Shown here: in pieces, positions 7,125 to 13,875 of the stretch
Layout: every line of letters begins with the position of its first letter
Position numbering within the stretch: the stretch's first letter is position 1
DNA from: Prevotella sp.
Lineage (GTDB): Bacteria > Bacteroidota > Bacteroidia > Bacteroidales > Bacteroidaceae
Length of the DNA: 13,875 bases
Assembly (NCBI GenBank): GCA_017442765.1
Contig: JAFRZC010000138.1
Location: forward strand, 1-13,875
Direction of reading: 5' to 3'
Program-made: the position numbers and the translations under genes
Notes under the pieces: generated by a model
Told to the model about the DNA's origin: nothing
The model's input: the letters and a program-made list of their open reading frames with translations, nothing else
Databases searched by the model: none

Positions 7125-7235
7125 GAAACATATATCTCTCAGCTCTGAGACATATATGTTTCGGGTCATGAAAGACCGTCTTTCGGAGTGCGAAAGACCA
7201 TGATTTGTGAGGTGAAACATATATGTTTCGAGGAA
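7125..7235. repeat. Five-unit array of palindromic boxes with 22-bp spacing
   Basis: Five units start at 7125, 7147, 7170, 7192 and 7214 (steps 22, 23, 22, 22). Each begins with GARA and carries a full or partial palindrome of about 16 bp followed by a 6-7 bp variable spacer. Unit 5 holds the perfect palindrome GAAACATATATGTTTC (7214-7229). Unit 2 has it with one change (7147-7162). Unit 3 has GAAAGAC-C-GTCTTTC (7170-7184). Units 1 and 4 keep the left half with a degenerate right half. Units 1 and 2 also pair as an 18-bp inverted repeat (7125-7142 with 7145-7162, one mismatch), and GTCTTTCG (7178-7185) pairs with CGAAAGAC (7191-7198). Confidence 0.8.
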
Positions 7236-7238
7236 AAA

Positions 7239-7282
7239 GGGGTGTGAAGGGGGAGTGAAAGGGTGGTGAAAGGGGTGTGAAG
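7239..7282. repeat. Four 11-bp G-rich tandem repeats (GGGGTGTGAAG)
   Basis: Four contiguous 11-bp units: GGGGTGTGAAG (7239-7249), GGGGAGTGAAA (7250-7260), GGGTGGTGAAA (7261-7271), GGGGTGTGAAG (7272-7282). The first and last are identical. A further GG follows, so five G-runs lie at 10-11 bp steps on the + strand; a relaxed G-quadruplex is possible, though one loop is 8 nt. Confidence 0.8.
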
Positions 7283-7302
7283 GGTACGGCAGGGGCATTT
7301 TT

Positions 7303-7339
7303 TGAAATGTTAAAATGAAAATCCGGTTTTAACATTTCA
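7303..7339. repeat. Perfect 13-bp stem-loop upstream of galE
   Basis: TGAAATGTTAAAA (7303-7315) and its exact reverse complement TTTTAACATTTCA (7327-7339) flank an 11-nt loop. The stem is AT-rich and lies about 100 bp upstream of the galE -33 box, closing the repeat island. It could be an operator or a weak terminator for transcripts reading from the left; no T-run follows directly, so terminator function is doubtful. Confidence 0.7.
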
Positions 7340-7439
7340 CCGCTTTCCTTTTTCTTTCTTTTGTCGGTGGTTTTATCTGTCTGTGGCTTTCCCGAAGACG
7401 AATTTTCTGGAGGGGGAGGTTCATTTTGGGAGGTTGATT

Positions 7440-7471
7440 TTTGGCTTTTCCGATTTATTGTTGTATTTTTG
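7440..7471 (+). promoter_or_regulatory. Bacteroidota-type promoter of galE
   Basis: TTTG (7440-7443) and TATTTTTG (7464-7471) are separated by 20 bp and fit the TTTG-N19/20-TAnnTTTG pattern. Transcription should begin near 7478, leaving a leader of about 30 nt, AT-rich and without a Shine-Dalgarno site, before the ATG at 7508. Confidence 0.75.
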
Positions 7472-7507
7472 CACGGAAATAGTAAACAGAAATATTTTAA
7501 TGATACA

Positions 7508-8545
7508 ATGAAACAGACTATTCTTGTAACGGGCGGAACCGGATTTATCGGTTCGCACACGACGGTTGAGCTGCAACAGGCAGGCTACAACGTCGTTATT
7601 GTTGACAATCTCTCAAACTCCAAGATCGAGGTTCTCGACGGTATTGAACAGATTACGGGTGTGCGCCCGGCATTCGAGCAGGTTGACCTGCGCGATGCCG
7701 AGGCCACCGAGGCCGTGTTCCGGAAATATCCCGACATTGAGGGCATTATCCACTTCGCCGCCTCGAAAGCTGTGGGCGAAAGTGTGGAGAAACCACTGCT
7801 CTACTATCGCAACAACATCACCTCGCTCATCAATCTGCTGGAGCTCATGCCGAAGTACGGCGTGAAGGGCATCATCTTCTCCTCGTCGTGCACCGTCTAT
7901 GGTCAGCCCTCGAAAGAGAATCTGCCCGTCACCGAGCAGGCTCCCATACAGAAGGCGCTCTCGCCCTACGGCAACACGAAGCAGATCAACGAGGAGATCA
8001 TACAGGACTATATCCACTCGGGTGCCCCCGTGAAATCGATTATCCTGCGCTACTTCAACCCCATCGGGGCGCATCCCTCGGCACTCATCGGCGAGCTGCC
8101 TATCGGCGTGCCCATGAACCTCATCCCGTTTGTCACGCAGACCGCCATCGGCGTGCGCAAGCAACTCAAAATCTTCGGCAACGACTACAACACCCCCGAC
8201 GGCACATGCATACGCGACTATATCTACGTGGTCGATCTGGCCAAGGCTCATGTGAAGGCCATGACACGCGTGCTCGATGAGGACGGCGACAGCGTGGAGG
8301 TGTTCAACATCGGTACGGGTCGCGGTCTTTCTACGCTTGAGGTGGTAGAGGGCTTCGAGAAGGCCACGGGCGTGAAGCTCAACTGGGAATACGCTCCGCG
8401 CCGCGAGGGCGACATCGAGAAAGTATGGGGCAATGTCGATAAGGCCAACCGTGTGCTGGGCTGGAAAGCCGACACACCGGTCGATGAGGTGTTGGCCAGC
8501 GCGTGGCGCTGGCAGAAAAAGCTGCGCGAGGACGGGGTGATGTAG
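7508..8545 (+). CDS. galE: UDP-glucose 4-epimerase
   Basis: A 345-residue short-chain dehydrogenase/reductase that interconverts UDP-glucose and UDP-galactose (Leloir pathway and supply of galactosyl donors) in the cytoplasm. The Rossmann NAD motif TGGTGFIGSH is at residues 8-17 and VDNLSNS at 32-38 follows the second strand. HFAASKAVGESVEKP (82-96) and FSSSCTVYG (124-132) are typical of GalE. The catalytic pair is Tyr154 and Lys158 in SPYGNTK. RYFNPIGAHPS and GTCIRDYIYVVDLA (232-245) are conserved substrate-side motifs. Length is normal for the family. The ATG at 7508 was chosen because it starts right before the Rossmann strand and lies 36 bp after the promoter -7 box; the frame is open further upstream but that part overlaps the promoter. 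The gene precedes the bat cluster by 47 bp. Confidence 0.96.
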   Translation: MKQTILVTGGTGFIGSHTTVELQQAGYNVVIVDNLSNSKIEVLDGIEQITGVRPAFEQVDLRDAEATEAVFRKYPDIEGIIHFAASKAVGESVEKPLLYYRNNITSLINLLELMPKYGVKGIIFSSSCTVYGQPSKENLPVTEQAPIQKALSPYGNTKQINEEIIQDYIHSGAPVKSIILRYFNPIGAHPSALIGELPIGVPMNLIPFVTQTAIGVRKQLKIFGNDYNTPDGTCIRDYIYVVDLAKAHVKAMTRVLDEDGDSVEVFNIGTGRGLSTLEVVEGFEKATGVKLNWEYAPRREGDIEKVWGNVDKANRVLGWKADTPVDEVLASAWRWQKKLREDGVM

Positions 8546-8563
8546 TGGAAGCCGCGCATCGCT

Positions 8564-8592
8564 AATGAAAAATGAAAAATGAGAAGTGAAAA

Positions 8593-8598
<6 letters not shown>
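8564..8598. repeat. Heptamer array AATGAAA, five units, between galE and moxR
   Basis: Five contiguous 7-bp units of the form AATGAAA (variants AATGAGA, AGTGAAA, AATGAAT) fill most of the gap and include the ATG of the MoxR gene at 8593. Read on the other strand the unit is TTTCATT/TTTCACT, related to the TCACTT units elsewhere in the window. Confidence 0.78.
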
Positions 8599-9594
<996 letters not shown>

Positions 9595-9596
9595 CG

Positions 9597-10469
9597 ATGG
9601 AGGCAACAGAGCTACTGCGAAAAGTACGGCGCATAGAGATCAAGACTCGCGGACTGAGCCGAAACCTGTTTGCCGGTGAATACCATTCGGCGTTCAAAGG
9701 GCGCGGCATGGCCTTCGCTGAGGTGCGTGAATACCAGTTCGGCGACGACGTGCGCGACATCGACTGGAATGTGACGGCACGGTTTCACCGCCCATACGTG
9801 AAAGTGTTTGAGGAAGAGCGCGAGCTGACACTGATGTTGCTCATCGATGTCAGCGGGTCACTCGACTTCGGCACACGCGGACAGATGAAAGGCGAGATGG
9901 TGACGGAGATAGCCGCCACACTGGCTTTCTCGGCTTTGCAGAACAACGACAAGGTGGGTGTCATCTTCTTCTCCGACCATATAGAGAAATTCATCCCCCC
10001 GAAAAAAGGACGCCGGCACATCCTGCGCATCATCCGCGAGATGCTCGACTTCAAGGCGGAGAGCAAGCGGACGGACGTGGGTGCGGCGATGGAGTATTTC
10101 TCGCGCATGATGAAACGCCGCTGCACGGCTTTTGTGCTGAGCGATTTCTATGGAAGGAAAGAGTTTGAGCATGAACTGCAGATTGCAAGCCGGAAACACG
10201 ACATCGTGGCCATTCAGGTCTATGATGAACTGGCGAAGAGCCTGCCCGACGTGGGGCTGATGAAGGTCGTCGATGCCGAGACAGGGCACGAGATGTTTAT
10301 CGATACGAGCTCGGCGAAATTGCGAAGAGCTCATGGAGATTATTTCCGCCGGCGGCAGGAAAACTTGCGGGAATTGTTTGCCAAATGCGATGTCGATTGG
10401 ACATCGGTGGCCACGCACGGGGACTTTGCCAAATCGCTGCTTGGACTATTTAAGATGAGAAGGAGCTAA
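9597..10469 (+). CDS. DUF58 protein with VWA-like fold, bat cluster
   Basis: A 290-residue soluble DUF58 protein. The family signature runs GRGMAFAEVREYQFGDDVRDI (35-55) and continues with DW-x-x-x-AR to EEERELTLMLLIDVSGS (72-88). The last part is a MIDAS-like metal site (Asp84, Ser86, Ser88), with Thr159 in RTD and Asp183 in LSDF as candidate remaining ligands. No membrane segment or signal peptide is seen, so it is probably cytoplasmic and placed next to the MoxR ATPase. DUF58 genes almost always follow moxR, and the partner role is inferred from that pairing. A TTG at 9591 overlapping the MoxR stop codon is an alternative start; the ATG at 9597 is preferred. The next gene begins 6 bp after the stop. 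Confidence 0.92.
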   Translation: MEATELLRKVRRIEIKTRGLSRNLFAGEYHSAFKGRGMAFAEVREYQFGDDVRDIDWNVTARFHRPYVKVFEEERELTLMLLIDVSGSLDFGTRGQMKGEMVTEIAATLAFSALQNNDKVGVIFFSDHIEKFIPPKKGRRHILRIIREMLDFKAESKRTDVGAAMEYFSRMMKRRCTAFVLSDFYGRKEFEHELQIASRKHDIVAIQVYDELAKSLPDVGLMKVVDAETGHEMFIDTSSAKLRRAHGDYFRRRQENLRELFAKCDVDWTSVATHGDFAKSLLGLFKMRRS

Positions 10470-10475
10470 CGAGGA

Positions 10476-11549
10476 ATGATGAGGAAACTTTTTATAGCAC
10501 TTATCACTTGTCACTTATCGCTTATCACTTCTGTGGCTCAGGTGCAAGTGGAGGCGCGTATCGACTCGGTACAGATGTTCATCGGCCAGCAGGCGCATCT
10601 GACGATTGACGTGACTGCCGACAAGGGAGCACGGGTAGAGTTCCCGAAATTGTCGGCCCGGCAATACTTGGTGCCGGGAGTGGAAGTTGTGGAAGTGTCG
10701 AAAAACGACACTTCGGAAATCGACGGCAAACAGAAAATCACAAAGGTGCTCACGCTCACAAGTTTCGACAAACATCTCTATGCCATTCCTGGTATGACCG
10801 TGAAAGTAAACGGAAAAGCTTACAAGGGTAACCAGCTGGCATTAAAGGTGTTAACGATGGAAGTCGATACCCTGCATCCCGAGCAGTTTTTCCCACCGAA
10901 GGACGTACAGAACAATCCGTTCATGTGGAGCGAGTGGACACCGCTAATCTGGTTGAGCCTGTTGATGCTGGTGCTTTGCGCGCTGGCTTTCTATCTGTTC
11001 ACAAGAGTGAAGAAAAACAAACCGGTTATCAAGCGTGTCCGTACGGTCAAGCGGCTGCCCGCCCATCAGAAGGCGCTGGACGAGATAAAACGACTGAAAG
11101 CCGAGAATATGACCGTCTCGGAAGACCAGAAGACTTATTACACGCGGCTGACCGACACGTTGCGGCACTATATTGAAGAACGTTTCGGGTTTAGTGCGAT
11201 GGAGATGACCACCAGCGAGATTATCGGATGCTTGCAACAGACGGGCGACGAGGTGATGATTGACGAGTTGCGCGAGCTGTTCCAGACGGCCGACCTTGTG
11301 AAGTTTGCCCAGCATTCGGCGCTCATCAACGAGAACGACATGAACCTGGTCAATGCAATAAACTTCATCGACCAGACAAAACAGGATAAACTTCCGGTGG
11401 AAGAGAAAATCGATCCGCAAGTCAGCCAGGAAGAAAAAAAGGAACAGGAAGCCCGACGGTTGATAAAGTTGACGATTGGCGGTCTTCTCATTGCCGTATT
11501 TGCCATTCTGGTTTATATCGTCTATCGCATTTGGTATTTATTATTCTGA
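10476..11549 (+). CDS. DUF4381/BatD-like membrane protein of the bat cluster
   Basis: A 357-residue protein with a signal peptide (residues about 1-21, cut near SVAQ), an exported beta-rich domain (about 22-150), a transmembrane helix (about 156-175, LIWLSLLMLVLCALAFYLF region), a basic and helical cytoplasmic part (about 177-328), and a second transmembrane helix at the C-terminus (about 330-352). The N-terminal part, starting VEARIDSVQMFIGQQAHLTIDV, resembles BatD-type domains, and the middle helical segment (TYYTRLTDTLRHYIEERFG...TSEI) is typical of DUF4381-like proteins found between DUF58 and VWA genes. Its role is unknown; position suggests it links the cytoplasmic MoxR/DUF58 pair to the periplasmic Bat proteins. 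ATG 10476 or the adjacent 10479 can start it. Its signal-peptide codons contain five 7-bp repeats. The next gene begins 12 bp downstream. Confidence 0.75.
   Translation: MMRKLFIALITCHLSLITSVAQVQVEARIDSVQMFIGQQAHLTIDVTADKGARVEFPKLSARQYLVPGVEVVEVSKNDTSEIDGKQKITKVLTLTSFDKHLYAIPGMTVKVNGKAYKGNQLALKVLTMEVDTLHPEQFFPPKDVQNNPFMWSEWTPLIWLSLLMLVLCALAFYLFTRVKKNKPVIKRVRTVKRLPAHQKALDEIKRLKAENMTVSEDQKTYYTRLTDTLRHYIEERFGFSAMEMTTSEIIGCLQQTGDEVMIDELRELFQTADLVKFAQHSALINENDMNLVNAINFIDQTKQDKLPVEEKIDPQVSQEEKKEQEARRLIKLTIGGLLIAVFAILVYIVYRIWYLLF
10498..10532. repeat. Heptamer array CACTTAT inside signal-peptide codons, five units
   Basis: Five contiguous 7-bp units (CACTTAT, CACTTGT, CACTTAT, CGCTTAT, CACTTCT) encode most of the hydrophobic core (LITCHLSLIT) of the DUF4381/BatD-like signal peptide. 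Because 21 bp equals seven codons, the DNA repeat becomes a heptapeptide repeat (LITCHLS, then LITS). Confidence 0.88.
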
Positions 11550-11561
11550 AAGGGTTAGAAG

Positions 11562-12560
11562 TTGGAATTTGCAAATAAAGAATATTTCCTCTTATCGCTT
11601 TTGCTGATACCTTACATCTGGTGGTATTTCAGATACAGGAAGCATCGTGAGCCTACACTCAGGATGAGCGACACGTTTGCCTATCAGAAAGCTCCGAAAA
11701 GCTGGCGGATGCGCATCATGAACCTGCCGCTCCTGCTTCGAAGTTTGTTGTTTTTGACCCTTTTGGCCATACTCGCACGCCCACAGACCCGCAATTCGTG
11801 GGATAATAAGACGGTGGAGGGCATCGACATCATGATGGCAATGGATGTTTCAACTTCCATGCTCACGCAAGACTTGAAACCCAACAGACTCGATGCTGCC
11901 AAGGCTGTAGCCCGCGAATTTATCTCCGACCGTGAGAACGACAATATCGGACTGACCATCTTTGCAGGAGAGGCTTTTACGCAATGCCCGATGACCAACG
12001 ATCATGCCTCGTTGCTCAGCCTATTGCAAAATGTGAGAACCGACATTGCCGCCCGGGGACTTATCTCTGATGGAACGGCTATCGGCATGGGACTCGCCAA
12101 TGCTGTTTCGAGATTGAGAGAGTCAAAGGCCAAGAGCAAGGTGGTCATCCTGCTTACCGATGGCAGCAACAACATGGGCGACATCTCGCCGATGACCAGC
12201 GCACAAATAGCCAAGAGTCTCGGCGTTAGAGTTTATACCATCGGCGTCGGCACAAACGGCGTGGCACGCTTTCCGATGAGCGTCGGGGGTACTACACAAT
12301 ATATAAATGTATCCAGCGAAATCGACACGAAGACCCTCACCGATATTGCCGCCGCCACCGACGGACAATTCTATCGTGCTACTAATAACAAGGAGCTGAA
12401 GCAGATATACAAGGATATAGACAAGTTAGAGAAGACAAAAATGAATGTCAAGAAGTTCTCCAAACGCTACGAGGCCTACCAACCGTTTGCCGTGGTCGCC
12501 TTGTTGTTACTGCTTGTCGAGATAGTGCTGCGCTTTACTCTGTTAAGGCGATTGCCGTAG
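11562..12560 (+). CDS. batA: BatA, membrane-anchored VWA protein
   Basis: A 332-residue protein with two N-terminal membrane helices (about 8-23 and 56-72), a VWA domain (about 88-290) and a C-terminal helix (about 308-328). The MIDAS metal site is complete: Asp95, Ser97 and Ser99 in DVSTS, Thr172 in SDGTA, and Asp200 in LLTDG. The order after moxR, DUF58 and a DUF4381-like gene, and before a second VWA gene and a TPR gene, matches the Bacteroides aerotolerance cluster. The start is a TTG at 11562: it gives MEFANKEYFLL, as family members begin, and the next in-frame ATG (codon 35) would remove the first helix. Bat proteins were linked to aerotolerance in B. fragilis; the molecular role is not settled. 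Confidence 0.9.
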   Translation: MEFANKEYFLLSLLLIPYIWWYFRYRKHREPTLRMSDTFAYQKAPKSWRMRIMNLPLLLRSLLFLTLLAILARPQTRNSWDNKTVEGIDIMMAMDVSTSMLTQDLKPNRLDAAKAVAREFISDRENDNIGLTIFAGEAFTQCPMTNDHASLLSLLQNVRTDIAARGLISDGTAIGMGLANAVSRLRESKAKSKVVILLTDGSNNMGDISPMTSAQIAKSLGVRVYTIGVGTNGVARFPMSVGGTTQYINVSSEIDTKTLTDIAAATDGQFYRATNNKELKQIYKDIDKLEKTKMNVKKFSKRYEAYQPFAVVALLLLLVEIVLRFTLLRRLP

Positions 12561-12595
12561 AAAAGTTGATGAAAACGAAAGACTGATAGATAGAA

Positions 12596-13630
12596 ATGTT
12601 TAGATTTGAATCGCCCGAATATCTTTGGCTGTTGCTTGCCATTCCCCTTATCGCTGGTTGGCGATATGTCAGCCACCGGCAACAACTGGCAAAGTTGCAG
12701 ACACTCGGACAGCGCCAGTTGCTCGGTTCGCTCATGCCTGGCGTGTCAAAATGGCGACCTGTAATAAAGTTCTCCCTTTTGCTAACAGCGTTGTCGCTCA
12801 TCATTATCATGCTTGCCCGTCCGCAGACAGGAGCAAAAATATCGAACGAGAAACGAAACGGAATAGAGACCATCATCGCCCTTGACATCAGCAATTCCAT
12901 GCTGGCCAAGGATGTCTCCCCATCGAGGTTGGAAAAAAGTAAGATGCTTGTGGAAAATCTTATCGACCATTTCACGAACGATAAAATCGGTCTTGTGGTC
13001 TTTGCCGGCGATGCTTTCGTGCAATTGCCGATTACAAGCGACTACGTATCTGCCAAGATGTTTCTGCAGAACATCTCTCCCTCGCTCATCGCCACGCAGG
13101 GAACCGATATAGCCGAGGCACTCCAATTGTGTCAGAGCAGCTTCACACAACAAGAGAAGGTCGGACGTGCCATTATCGTCATCACCGACGGCGAAGACCA
13201 TGAGGGTGGGGCAGTAGAGGCTGCAAAGGCGGCGAGAAAGAAAGGGATGAATGTCTTTATTCTTGGCATAGGCAGTACGAGTGGTGCACCGATTCCCGTG
13301 GGCGAAGGTGAATATCTGAAAGATGCAACAGGGCAGACAGTGATGACGGCTCTCAACGAAAACATGTGCCGTGAAATTGCTGAAGCTGGGCGAGGGACGT
13401 ACATCCATGTGGATAACACCGGAGATGCGCAGGAAAAGCTTAATGCAGAGCTCTCGAAGTTACAAAAGGGTGAGACTCAGCATGTGGTTTACAGCGAATA
13501 CGAGGAACAGTTCCCTGCGTTTGCCATCCTTGTTCTCGTCTTGCTCATCATAGAGATTTGCGTATTAGAGTCGAAAAACAACAAAATCAATCTTTCTGAC
13601 TTGTTCTCAAGACTGAAAAAAGAAAAGTAA
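12596..13630 (+). CDS. batB: BatB, membrane-anchored VWA protein
   Basis: A 344-residue paralogue of BatA with the same layout: membrane helices at about 9-21 and 57-74, a VWA domain at about 91-290 and a C-terminal helix at about 306-324. The MIDAS residues are Asp97, Ser99 and Ser101 in DISNS, Thr170 in QGTD, and Asp198 in ITDGEDHEGG. The start MFRFESPEYLWLL is typical for the family. BatA and BatB share the FAGDAF/FAGEAF and ARPQT motifs, so they probably arose by duplication and may act as a heteromeric pair driven by the MoxR ATPase (inference). The gene lies 35 bp after batA and 3 bp before batC. Confidence 0.91.
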   Translation: MFRFESPEYLWLLLAIPLIAGWRYVSHRQQLAKLQTLGQRQLLGSLMPGVSKWRPVIKFSLLLTALSLIIIMLARPQTGAKISNEKRNGIETIIALDISNSMLAKDVSPSRLEKSKMLVENLIDHFTNDKIGLVVFAGDAFVQLPITSDYVSAKMFLQNISPSLIATQGTDIAEALQLCQSSFTQQEKVGRAIIVITDGEDHEGGAVEAAKAARKKGMNVFILGIGSTSGAPIPVGEGEYLKDATGQTVMTALNENMCREIAEAGRGTYIHVDNTGDAQEKLNAELSKLQKGETQHVVYSEYEEQFPAFAILVLVLLIIEICVLESKNNKINLSDLFSRLKKEK

Positions 13631-13633
13631 AAG

Positions 13634-13875
13634 ATGAATTATAGGATATTACTTCGAGTGGCAGTGATATTTATCACTTATCACTTATCACTTACCACTT
13701 CCTCAGCGCAGGCGCAGAACGACCGCGACTGCATCCGAAAGGGCAACCGTCTTTATCGCGGCCAGCAGTACGGGAAAGCTGAGGCGGAATATCGCAAGGC
13801 TCTCTCACATAACGGGCAGAATGCTCAAGCCCATTACAATCTTGGCTGCGCTTTGCTCATGCAGCAGAAAGACTC
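13634..13875 (+). CDS. batC: BatC, TPR protein (3' partial)
   Basis: The first 80 codons of a secreted TPR protein are visible before the window ends. A signal peptide spans residues 1 to about 25 (hydrophobic VAVIFITYHLSL, likely cut after SSA), so the mature protein is periplasmic. Residues about 33-63 contain a TPR-type helix pair (GNRLYRGQQYGKAEAEYRKA), and the next repeat starts at NAQAHYNLGCALL. Position three bases after batB and the TPR content match batC of the Bacteroides cluster, whose product is thought to mediate protein contacts among Bat components. The signal-peptide codons carry four 7-bp repeats. Confidence 0.88.
   Translation, partial: MNYRILLRVAVIFITYHLSLTTSSAQAQNDRDCIRKGNRLYRGQQYGKAEAEYRKALSHNGQNAQAHYNLGCALLMQQKD
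13675..13702. repeat. Heptamer array CACTTAT inside batC signal-peptide codons, four units
   Basis: Four contiguous 7-bp units (CACTTAT twice, CACTTAC, CACTTCC) encode the second half of the BatC signal peptide (TYHLSLTTS). The unit is the same as in the DUF4381/BatD-like gene about 3.2 kb upstream. Confidence 0.88.

Larger units (their letters stand above)
6869..7439. other. Intergenic region between divergent promoters, holding a repeat island
   Basis: About 570 bp lie between the two divergent promoters. No credible gene is present: open frames here lack family features and are made largely of repeat DNA. The first part (6869-7064) is AT-rich next to the promoter and becomes GC-rich from about 7005; I see no clear structure there. 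From 7065 to 7339 it is almost entirely repeats, listed separately. The 7340-7439 stretch is pyrimidine-rich, then purine-rich, leading into the galE promoter. Confidence 0.7.

Noticed and set aside
7125..7235. CRISPR array
   Set aside because: Units of 22 bp are not identical, the gaps are only 6-7 bp and too short for spacers, and there is no cas gene in the window.
7303..7339. Intrinsic terminator
   Set aside because: The stem is AT-rich and not followed directly by a T-run on the + strand or the minus strand, and no gene ends close by.
7361..7507. Upstream in-frame extension of galE
   Set aside because: It overlaps the promoter, and the Rossmann strand starts immediately after the ATG at 7508, as in normal GalE proteins.
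7117..7560. Minus-strand open frame of 147 codons over the repeat island
   Set aside because: It is composed of repeat DNA, overlaps the galE start and promoter, and has no recognisable protein features.

Overview
The window looks like the chromosome of a Bacteroidota bacterium, most likely a Prevotella or close relative. The reasons are a SusD/lipoprotein block from a polysaccharide utilisation locus (PUL), two promoters matching the Bacteroidota pattern TTTG-N19/20-TAnnTTTG, no Shine-Dalgarno sites, and a bat (Bacteroides aerotolerance) gene cluster. The species is inferred; no rRNA or other marker is present.

Left part (1-4762, + strand): the 3' end of a PUL. In order it holds a SusD-like glycan-binding lipoprotein cut by the window edge, a surface lipoprotein with a BT_3987/DUF1735-type N-terminus, a second lipoprotein that looks like a beta-propeller (possibly DUF5005-like), and an exported TolB-like (PD40) propeller. 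All four genes run the same way with gaps of 0-32 bp, so one transcript is likely. SusD and the two lipoproteins probably bind glycan at the cell surface together with a SusC porin that would lie just upstream.

Middle part (4774-7507): a long minus-strand gene converges on the PUL. It encodes a NagB-like domain fused to a PIG-L/LmbE deacetylase domain. The deacetylase metal motifs are present, but the NagB domain lacks three of the four classic catalytic residues. It diverges from galE across about 710 bp. That intergenic region has a clear promoter at each end and, between them, a dense repeat island (7096-7339): 7-bp repeats, five 22-bp-spaced units built on the palindrome GAAACATATATGTTTC, four 11-bp G-rich repeats and a perfect 13-bp stem-loop.

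Right part (7508-13875, + strand): galE (UDP-glucose 4-epimerase) is followed 47 bp later by the bat cluster: MoxR AAA+ ATPase, DUF58 protein, a DUF4381/BatD-like membrane protein, batA and batB (membrane-anchored VWA proteins with intact MIDAS motifs) and the start of batC (TPR), cut by the window edge. MoxR-type ATPases are thought to act with VWA/DUF58 partners as chaperone-like assemblies at the cytoplasmic membrane, with BatC/BatD-type proteins in the periplasm. No promoter could be recognised directly in front of moxR.

A theme across the window is dispersed short-repeat DNA at gene starts. Seven-bp tandem arrays, a 23-bp repeat over two start codons and a CGCAGAG inverted-repeat element sit at the translation starts or inside the signal-peptide codons of every exported protein whose N-terminus is visible, apart from the membrane-anchored BatA and BatB.
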